Source: Nitrosomonadales bacterium
GTDB lineage: Bacteria; Pseudomonadota; Gammaproteobacteria; Burkholderiales; Gallionellaceae
Reading direction: 5' to 3'
Assembly: GCA_023259065.1 (NCBI GenBank)
Contig: JAHFQY010000007.1
Coordinates: 50,811 to 88,096 of the forward strand
DNA length: 37,286 bases
In this document: positions 30,494 to 37,286 of the stretch, in pieces
Position numbering within the stretch: the first letter of the stretch is position 1
Layout of the letters: every line of letters begins with the position of its first letter
Made by a program: the position numbers and the translations under genes
The notes under the pieces: model-generated
What the model was told of the DNA's origin: nothing
Seen by the model: only the letters and a program-made list of their open reading frames with translations
Databases searched by the model: none

Positions 30494-31030
30494 ATGGCTG
30501 AAGAGAAGAAAGAAACCTGGCTTAATTATCTGGCGCTGACGACAGTGATATTTGCGGTGTGCGCCACGCTATCGACCTTCAAGGGCGGCGGATTTTCCAC
30601 GCGCTCGGTGATGAGCCAGTCGCAGGCCTCCGATCAATGGGCCTACTTTCAGGCCAAGGGCATCAAGGCCTATATGTACCAGATGCAGGCCGAGAAGATG
30701 GAAATGGAATTGCTGGGATTGCCCAAGTCCACTTCCAAAGAGGTGTTGAAGGTATACAAGGACAAAGTTGCCGATTACCGGAAGCGCGTAGAAAAATACG
30801 AAAAAGAAAAGGCCGAGATTGAAGCAACAGCAAAGAAACTGGAGAGCGTGCGCGATGAATCGCAGCTGCACTCCAAGGCATTCGGTGTCGCGGTGATCTA
30901 CCTGCAAATCGCCATTCTCCTGTCATCCATTGCCGGTCTGTTGAAAAAGAAAGTGGTCTGGTATGGCGGCCTGGCTACCGGTGTTGTAGGGCTGGTGTAT
31001 TTTGCGGACGGTTTCCTGGTGTTTCTCTAA
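30494..31030 (+). CDS. DUF4337 membrane protein
   Basis: This 178-residue protein has one membrane helix near the N-terminus (about residues 11-28) and two near the C-terminus (about 131-150 and 157-176), enclosing a long charged helical region (about 50-125) that looks like a coiled coil. FSTRSVMSQSQASDQWAYFQAKGIKAYMYQ is the DUF4337 hallmark. Function is unknown. The start is the ATG preceded by GGAGAG; a start at 30482 is weaker. It lies between the PAP2 gene and the HD-GYP gene on the same strand. Confidence 0.9.
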   Translation: MAEEKKETWLNYLALTTVIFAVCATLSTFKGGGFSTRSVMSQSQASDQWAYFQAKGIKAYMYQMQAEKMEMELLGLPKSTSKEVLKVYKDKVADYRKRVEKYEKEKAEIEATAKKLESVRDESQLHSKAFGVAVIYLQIAILLSSIAGLLKKKVVWYGGLATGVVGLVYFADGFLVFL

Positions 31031-31075
31031 GGCCTGGATACCTGGTGTTCCACTCACAGGAATAGGTGCTCGGAT

Positions 31076-32371
31076 ATGGCGGATGATTCCAAGCTCATAG
31101 CGCTGGATCAAGTGAAGGTCGGCATGTTTATCAAGCTCGACCTGGGCTGGTTTGAGCATTCGTTTGCGACCAGCGCATTCAAGATCACCAACCAGCAGCA
31201 GATTCAGGAGCTGCTGGCGCTGAACCTCAAACACATTCGATATATTCCCTCAAAATCCGACCTCGCCATGATCCAGGCGGCAAGCAAACCTGCCGCTGCC
31301 CCGCCGCCTAATCCGCAGATGAAGGTTTATGGCAGCATAGTCGAGGCCAAGCGCGCCCGCCTGGAGAAGCTGAAACAGCAGCGTGAAGAAATTGCCCGCT
31401 GCGAAGAAAAATTCGTGCATGCGGCGTCGGTGGTCAGGAATGTAGGCAAGACCATATTCCACAGCCCTGCCGAAACCCTGAAAGAAGCCGGAAAACTGAT
31501 CGACAGCATCGCCGAAGTGTTCTTGAACGATAACGACATGGTGATGCATTTGATCCAGCAAGCGGCGGGGAATGAAGAGGTGTATTTTCATGCGCTGAAC
31601 GTGTCGGTGCTGGCGATGATGATCGCGCACGAAATGAAGTGCAGCGAGGAACAGGTCAAGGCGGTAGGCATGGCCGGATTGTTCCACGATCTGGGCAAGG
31701 TGGAGATACCCGACAGCATCATCAAGAAAACCGAAAAACTCAGCAAACCAGAGCAGCATTTGTTTGAGATGCACCCCCAATACGGCAAAGACATTGCCCT
31801 GAAGGCAGGCATGTCAGAGGTGGTGCTGGAGGTGATTGCCAACCACCATGAGCTGATGGACGGCAGCGGTTATCCGCAGAAACTCAAGGGTGATGCGATC
31901 AGCCTGCCGACCCGCATCGTGACCATAGCCAATGTCTACGACAATCTGTGCAATCACCTTGACCCCGGCATGTCGCTGACGCCGCACGAGGCATTGTCCA
32001 CCATGTACGCGCACCGGCGTGCCCAGTTTGATCCCGCCATCCTGGCAACCATGATCAAGAGCCTGGGCGTCTATCCTCCCGGCACCCTGGTCAGGCTGTC
32101 GAACGAGGCCATAGGTCTGGTGGTGAATGTCAATGTTGGCAAGCCCCTGCGCCCCTGCGTGCTGGTCTACGACGAGGAAATTCCCAAGGAAGACGCAATG
32201 ATTATCGACCTGTCCGAGGAGAGTGCAGACTTGGCGGTCAGCTCCAGCATACGTGCAGGATCGTTGCCGCGAGTGATCCTTGAGTATCTGAACCCGCGCA
32301 AGAGGGTCAACTACTACTTCGATTCCAGCAGCAACAAGAAACAGGCCGGCCCGGCCCAGGGCAGGGGTTGA
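31076..32371 (+). CDS. HD-GYP domain c-di-GMP phosphodiesterase
   Basis: This 431-residue cytoplasmic protein has an N-terminal DUF3391 region (about residues 1-110: LIALDQVKVGMFIKLDLGWFEHSF, LLALNLKHIRYIPSKSD), a helical linker, and an HD-GYP domain (about 155-350). Catalytic motifs are complete: FHDLGKVEIP, HPQYGKDIA and NHHELMDGSGYPQKLKG. It should hydrolyse c-di-GMP to GMP. A third part (about 345-415) is a small beta domain often found after such HD-GYP units. The stop is directly followed by the kinase start, so the two are one unit. The window thus encodes two predicted phosphodiesterases (this and the EAL protein) and no intact cyclase. Confidence 0.96.
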   Translation: MADDSKLIALDQVKVGMFIKLDLGWFEHSFATSAFKITNQQQIQELLALNLKHIRYIPSKSDLAMIQAASKPAAAPPPNPQMKVYGSIVEAKRARLEKLKQQREEIARCEEKFVHAASVVRNVGKTIFHSPAETLKEAGKLIDSIAEVFLNDNDMVMHLIQQAAGNEEVYFHALNVSVLAMMIAHEMKCSEEQVKAVGMAGLFHDLGKVEIPDSIIKKTEKLSKPEQHLFEMHPQYGKDIALKAGMSEVVLEVIANHHELMDGSGYPQKLKGDAISLPTRIVTIANVYDNLCNHLDPGMSLTPHEALSTMYAHRRAQFDPAILATMIKSLGVYPPGTLVRLSNEAIGLVVNVNVGKPLRPCVLVYDEEIPKEDAMIIDLSEESADLAVSSSIRAGSLPRVILEYLNPRKRVNYYFDSSSNKKQAGPAQGRG

Positions 32372-34306
32372 ATGGTGAGTAACCACAGCATGCCTCCTGT
32401 CTCGGAACAAGCATCTGGCACCGGTTTGCTGCGGCACATCATGGACTGTTCGCGGGAAGCGGTATTGGTGGTGGCGCCTGCGGATATGTCGCTGCTGGAT
32501 GCCAATCAATCAGCCTGTCAGATGATAGGTTGCGCGCGCGAAGAGCTGATCGGGCAGGGCTTGGCCAGCGTCGAGTGCTCATTGCTGGATTTGTTCTTCT
32601 GGGAAGAGCTGCAACAGCAGCCGCTGTTTGAGGGCAGCCGTGTTGCCGAGAGTGAATGGCTGACGCGCGACGGGCGCTCACTGCCGGTGGAGAAGCGGGT
32701 AAGCAGTTATGTCGAGGATGGAAAAATCTATTGGGTCATCCAGGTCGAGGACATAACCCGCAGGCACCAGATCATGGAGGAACAGGTGCGCCTGGCATCG
32801 CAGTTGCAAAGCTCCCTGGATGCAACGGCTGAGGGCATACTTTCCACCGACCCGCATGGCAAGGTGATTAACCTTAATCAGCGATTTTCTTCCATGTTGA
32901 ATGTGCCGGACGAGCTGATTGTCGCCCGTAGCACCTCACAGATCATGGATTACGTGCAATCCTGTTTGCTGGATGCCAGCGCATTTGCGGCGAGTTTGCT
33001 CAGCTTGCAACGGGAACCTGAAATAGAAACTGAAGATACCCTGGCCCTCTCCGACGGGCGTTACCTGATCTGTATCTCCAAACCGGAGTTCCTGCGTGAC
33101 CGCCTGGTAGGGCGGGTATTCAGCATCAGGGATATTACCGCGCTGAAGCGCGTTGAAATTGACCTGATCGCGGCACGCGACGTGGCCGAAGAAGCCAGCC
33201 TGGACAAATCACGCATGCTGGATGCCCTGCGTGTCAGTGAATCACATTTGCGCCGCCTGGTTAACTCCAGCCTGATCGGCATTTTTCAGGGGGACATGAC
33301 GGGACGCTTGCTGGAAGCCAATGACGTACTGCTGAAGCTGGCGGGAATAGCGCGTGCAGAGCTTGGCGGCAACAACCTGAACTGGTTGGAGATGATCTCG
33401 CCTGCTTCTCTTCCGGCGCACAAGGCTGCCTTGGCAGAGCTGCAGCAAAACGGGCAGGCTGCGCCATTCGAGGCTGAACTGATATGCAAGGATGGTGCGC
33501 AGGTGCCCGTAATGGTGGGCCTGTCGAGGCTGGAGGGTTCCAGTCATGACCTGGTGGGATTTGTGATGGATCTTACCGAGCAGCGCAGGGCAGACCGGAT
33601 CAAGTCCGAATTCATCTCCGTGGTCAGCCATGAATTGCGCACGCCGCTTACCGCTATTCGCGGCGCCCTGGGCCTGCTTGAGGGCGGCGTTGCCGGCGAG
33701 CTGTCTCCCAACGTCATGCAGCTGATTAAAATCGCACACAAGAACAGCCAGCGCCTGGGCGCTTTGGTCAACGACATTCTCGACATGGAGAAACTCATGT
33801 CGGGCAAGATGCCCATCAATATGGAGCGTGTCGAACTGGTGTCGCTGGCAAGGCAGGCGATGGAAGCGAACGCTGCCTATGCCGGTGCACTGAATGTTTC
33901 ATACCGGCTGGGAGCGCACCCAGAGCAGGCCTGGGCGATGGGCGATGCCGATCGCATCATGCAGGTGTTTGCCAACTTGCTGTCGAACGCGGCCAAGTAT
34001 GCGCCTGGCGGCGATTACGTCGAGATCCGGATAGTGGAGGCGGAAGCAGCGTTCAGGGTGGAAGTGCAGGATCGCGGCCCGGGCATCCCGCTGGCTTTCC
34101 GCGACCGGGTGTTCAGCAAATTTGCCCAGGCAGACGGCACCAATACCCGGAAGCAGGGTGGCACCGGACTGGGCCTGAATATCACCAAAACATTTGTCGA
34201 GAAAATGGGCGGCGAAATCGGCTTTGAAAGTGAAGAAGGGCGTGGCAGCACTTTCTGGTTCACCTTGCTGGCCGTGGCCTGCAGGCGAGAAGATAGCAAG
34301 AATTAG
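32372..34306 (+). CDS. Soluble multi-PAS sensor histidine kinase
   Basis: This 644-residue kinase has no membrane helix. PAS-like regions lie at about residues 15-125, 150-270 and 285-400, separated by short coiled coils. Next come the HisKA domain with the phosphorylated His in VVSHELRTPLTAIRGALGLL (about 420) and the ATPase domain with NLLSNAAKYAP, VQDRGPGIP, FSKFAQAD and GGTGLGLNI. There is no receiver domain and no response regulator gene beside it. It starts directly after the HD-GYP stop. The likely signal is cytoplasmic (redox, light or ligand); no cofactor-binding residue can be assigned with confidence. Confidence 0.94.
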   Translation: MVSNHSMPPVSEQASGTGLLRHIMDCSREAVLVVAPADMSLLDANQSACQMIGCAREELIGQGLASVECSLLDLFFWEELQQQPLFEGSRVAESEWLTRDGRSLPVEKRVSSYVEDGKIYWVIQVEDITRRHQIMEEQVRLASQLQSSLDATAEGILSTDPHGKVINLNQRFSSMLNVPDELIVARSTSQIMDYVQSCLLDASAFAASLLSLQREPEIETEDTLALSDGRYLICISKPEFLRDRLVGRVFSIRDITALKRVEIDLIAARDVAEEASLDKSRMLDALRVSESHLRRLVNSSLIGIFQGDMTGRLLEANDVLLKLAGIARAELGGNNLNWLEMISPASLPAHKAALAELQQNGQAAPFEAELICKDGAQVPVMVGLSRLEGSSHDLVGFVMDLTEQRRADRIKSEFISVVSHELRTPLTAIRGALGLLEGGVAGELSPNVMQLIKIAHKNSQRLGALVNDILDMEKLMSGKMPINMERVELVSLARQAMEANAAYAGALNVSYRLGAHPEQAWAMGDADRIMQVFANLLSNAAKYAPGGDYVEIRIVEAEAAFRVEVQDRGPGIPLAFRDRVFSKFAQADGTNTRKQGGTGLGLNITKTFVEKMGGEIGFESEEGRGSTFWFTLLAVACRREDSKN

Positions 34307-34359
34307 ATGCTTATTTCCAAAGTGGAATGAATGTGATGTTGGGGGAGTGTCGTGAAATC

Positions 34360-34435
34360 TGGTGCCCCGAAGACGAATCGAACGTCCGACCTACCCCTTA
34401 GGAGGGGGTCGCTCTATCCACTGAGCTACCGAGGC
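34360..34435 (-). tRNA. tRNA-Arg (anticodon CCU)
   Basis: The 76-base cloverleaf is complete: acceptor GCCTCGG with TCGGGGC (two G-U pairs), D arm GCTC/GAGC, anticodon arm ACCCC/GGGGT closing the loop CTCCTAA with anticodon CCT, variable loop AGGTC, T arm GGACG/CGTCT around TTCGATT, discriminator A and encoded CCA. It reads the AGG codon. No integrase or direct repeat lies nearby. Confidence 0.97.
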
Positions 34436-34661
34436 GCGACGCGCATTCTAGCGTAATTCGCGCTTTCAAATAACTTCGTGTAACAAATTCACCCGTCCCA
34501 ATTCCCTTGCGCATGCCTGATAGCCGGTATGCGCACCTATCCTGTGCCATCTTTCCCGGGTTGGCGTTGCTGCGACAGCAAGCTGGGAACAGCCCGTGGC
34601 TGGTATCATTGCAATCTTTGCGGGATGGTCTGTTGCATCTGATCCAAGGGCGGGAGGCGAT

Positions 34662-35197
<536 letters not shown>

Positions 35198-35201
<4 letters not shown>

Positions 35202-35644
35202 AATTTGCAAATATCAATCTGTTTGTTGCATGGTTTTTGATTCCGCAAACTCTGGCAATGGGCTGGGTGGCTTTTGTCGGGCGCATGGTGCTGGAAATTT
35301 TCGGCGTGAGCACCGAGGAAGAGGGCATACCCGGGCGCGTCGTGGGTGCCGTGCTGTTGCTGGGTGCCGTGTTGCTGGTGCAAGTCTGGCGTGGTGCTTT
35401 GGCGCCAGTCGGTAAACCTGAAGGCAAGGGCTACAGCTTCGGTCATCGTCTGGTATTGATTGCCAATATTTTGGCTGCACTACTGTTTGTATTTCCCTTT
35501 GTCTGGCATTTTATTCCACAGCGCGATGTGGTGATGGTGCTGTCAAAATTTGCTGTTGCCTTCGGCTATTGGGTCATGGCCCTGTGGGCGGTCGGTTTTT
35601 CCTTTATCTACCAATCTACCTTACCTGTAAAAGTTAACAATTAA
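35198..35644 (+). CDS. Hypothetical membrane protein, 148 residues
   Basis: This 148-residue inner-membrane protein has four hydrophobic segments (about residues 6-30, 48-65, 85-105 and 115-140). A loop with VGRMVLEIFGVSTEEEGIPGR lies between the first two. It is coupled to the peroxiredoxin gene by an ATGA overlap, so a function in the same redox or envelope process is likely. I do not recognise the family. Confidence 0.75.
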
Positions 35645-35648
35645 TTAA

Positions 35649-37286
35649 ATGCCTTATATCACTCTGGATAAAGCCGCACTGGCTTACGGTCACGTCGCCC
35701 TGCTGGACGCTGTGGATTTTCAACTCGACGAGGGCGAGCGTGTCGGCCTGATCGGGCGCAATGGCGGCGGCAAGTCCAGCCTGCTCAAGATACTCGCCGG
35801 GCAGGCCGTGCTGGACGACGGCATCGTGTGGCGCGCGCCTTCTGTGCGCATCTGCTATGTCAGCCAGGAGCCGCAGCTGCACGCCGAGGCCACGGTGTTT
35901 GACGAGGTCGCGCGCGGCCTGGGCGACTTGTACAAAATCATCAGCGAGTACCACCATCTGTCGCACCAGCTGGGCGAGCCGGATGCCGATTACGACGCCC
36001 TGCTGGAGGCGATGCAGCCTCTGCAAACGGCGCTGGAGGCGCAAAATGGCTGGGCGGTACAAGCGCGCATAGAGACTGCCATTCAGCGCCTGGAGCTGAA
36101 CCCGGAAGCCATCGTCGGCTCACTATCCGGCGGCGTGCGCAAGCGCGTGGCGCTGGCGCAGGCACTGGTGGCCGAGCCGGATGTGCTGATACTGGACGAG
36201 CCCACCAACCACCTGGATTTCTCCTCCATCGAATGGCTGGAAGGCCTGCTCAACAATTTCCGCGGCAGCGTGTTGCTGGTGACGCACGACAGGCGCTTCC
36301 TGGATAACGTCTCCACGCGCATCATCGAGCTGGATCGCGGCAAGCTGGCCAGCTTCCCCGGCAACTTCGCCGCCTACCAGAAGCTGAAGGAGCAGATGCT
36401 GAGCGACGAGGCGGTGACTGCTGCCAAGTTTGACAAAGTGCTGGCGCAGGAAGAGGTGTGGATACGCCAGGGCATCAAGGCGCGCGGGGTGCGCAACGAA
36501 GGCCGCGTGCGCCGCCTGGAGCAGCTGCGGCTCGAACGTGCGGCACGGCGCGAGACCGTGGGCAAGGTGGAGCTGAATGTCGATACCGGCGATCGCTCGG
36601 GCAAGCTGGTGGCCGAGCTTGAGCATGTGTGCAAAAACTTCGGCAGCCGCAAGATCATCGACGACTTCTCCTGCCGCATTCAGCGCGGCGACAAGATCGG
36701 CCTGCTCGGGCCGAATGGCGCGGGCAAGAGCACCTTGCTGAAAATCATTCTGGGCGAGATGGAAGCGGACAGCGGCACGGTAAAGCTGGGCACCAAATTG
36801 TCAGTTGCCTATTTCGACCAGCTGCGCGCGCAGTTGAACGACGAGGCCACGCTGATCGACACCATCAGCCAGGGCGCCGACTTCATCGAGATTGGCGGCG
36901 CACGCAAGCACGTGATCAGCTACCTGGGCGACTTCCTGTTTGCGCCGGAACGCGCGCGCTCTCCGGTGAAAAGCCTGTCCGGCGGCGAGCGCAACCGCTT
37001 GCTGCTGGCGCGATTGTTCACCCGCCCGGCCAACGTGCTGGTGCTGGACGAGCCCACCAACGATCTCGACATCGAAACCCTGGAGCTGCTGGAAGAATTG
37101 CTCACCGAATACGATGGCACGCTGTTCCTGGTAAGCCATGACCGCGCCTTCCTGGATAACGTGGTGACCCAGGTGATCGCCTTCGAGGGCGATGGCAAAC
37201 TGAAGGAATATGTGGGCGGCTATGAAGACTGGGTGCGCGTGCAGAAATTTCAGGCTGCGAAAGGCGGCAGCAATGCGCCTGCAGCA
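35649..37286 (+). CDS. uup: ABC-F ATPase Uup (3' end cut by the window)
   Basis: 546 residues are visible and the frame is open to the right edge, so the C-terminal part is missing. There are two ABC domains with no membrane part: the first with Walker A GRNGGGKSS, signature LSGGVRKRVALAQAL and LILDEPTNHLD; the second with Walker A GPNGAGKST, signature LSGGERNRLLLARLF and LVLDEPTNDLD. The linker between them is the ABC-F P-site motif with long charged helices (about 230-310). Uup proteins act at ribosomes or in DNA repair processes. The missing end should hold the coiled-coil DNA-binding tail. No clear ribosome site is seen before the ATG. Confidence 0.95.
   Translation, partial: MPYITLDKAALAYGHVALLDAVDFQLDEGERVGLIGRNGGGKSSLLKILAGQAVLDDGIVWRAPSVRICYVSQEPQLHAEATVFDEVARGLGDLYKIISEYHHLSHQLGEPDADYDALLEAMQPLQTALEAQNGWAVQARIETAIQRLELNPEAIVGSLSGGVRKRVALAQALVAEPDVLILDEPTNHLDFSSIEWLEGLLNNFRGSVLLVTHDRRFLDNVSTRIIELDRGKLASFPGNFAAYQKLKEQMLSDEAVTAAKFDKVLAQEEVWIRQGIKARGVRNEGRVRRLEQLRLERAARRETVGKVELNVDTGDRSGKLVAELEHVCKNFGSRKIIDDFSCRIQRGDKIGLLGPNGAGKSTLLKIILGEMEADSGTVKLGTKLSVAYFDQLRAQLNDEATLIDTISQGADFIEIGGARKHVISYLGDFLFAPERARSPVKSLSGGERNRLLLARLFTRPANVLVLDEPTNDLDIETLELLEELLTEYDGTLFLVSHDRAFLDNVVTQVIAFEGDGKLKEYVGGYEDWVRVQKFQAAKGGSNAPAA

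Noticed and set aside
34360-34435. tRNA-Arg as an attachment site of a genomic island
   Set aside because: I see no integrase gene and no repeat of the tRNA 3' end within the window.

Overview
The window looks like a chromosomal segment of a Betaproteobacterium, possibly an environmental Nitrosomonadales/Gallionellaceae-type organism. This is an inference from protein character and gene content: ClpB with a sigma32 promoter, LplT next to Alr, DbpA, Pal, Uup, and many c-di-GMP and PilJ-like signalling proteins. No ribosomal RNA marker is present to confirm it. The DNA is gene-dense, both strands are used, and many gene pairs overlap by 1 to 4 bases.

Left part (1-6430). After the 5' end of an unrecognised reverse-strand gene comes a membrane GGDEF/EAL protein on the minus strand. 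A seven-gene plus-strand bufferin locus follows (2382-6430). It holds two tandem DUF2282 precursor peptides (BufA1 type), a DUF692 multinuclear iron (MNIO) enzyme (BufB), a DUF2063 partner (BufC), a DoxX-like membrane protein (BufD), an ECF sigma factor and a DUF1109/NrsF-type anti-sigma factor. Each precursor has its own GTAACC-N16-CGAA promoter, which matches the SigF promoter I recall from Caulobacter. The locus therefore reads as a self-regulated, metal-responsive RiPP system in which the sigma factor probably drives its own operon.

Middle part (6431-20343). clpB has a near-perfect sigma32 promoter and ends inside a nested inverted-repeat element. The accessory stretch that follows carries four type II toxin-antitoxin modules: RelB/RelE-like, DUF433/DUF5615, HigB/HigA-like and RHH/ParE-like. 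Between them lie YjbQ, a YbjQ-like protein, an RlmN-like radical SAM enzyme, a degenerate cyclase fused to a membrane anchor with an overlapping Ser/Thr kinase gene, a Ca2+/cation-antiporter-like membrane protein, and an M23 peptidase coupled to an alpha/beta hydrolase.

Right part (20344-37286). This has dbpA, a Pal-like lipoprotein, small envelope proteins, and lplT divergent from alr. The first 14 codons of lplT are repeated upstream in a 107-bp tandem array that forms three short ORFs chained by ATGA overlaps. A signalling cluster follows (PilJ-like secreted protein, HDOD protein, CheD, PAP2 phosphatase, DUF4337 protein, HD-GYP protein, multi-PAS histidine kinase). The window ends with tRNA-Arg(CCU), a periplasmic Bcp-type peroxiredoxin, a small membrane protein, and most of uup, which is cut by the window end.
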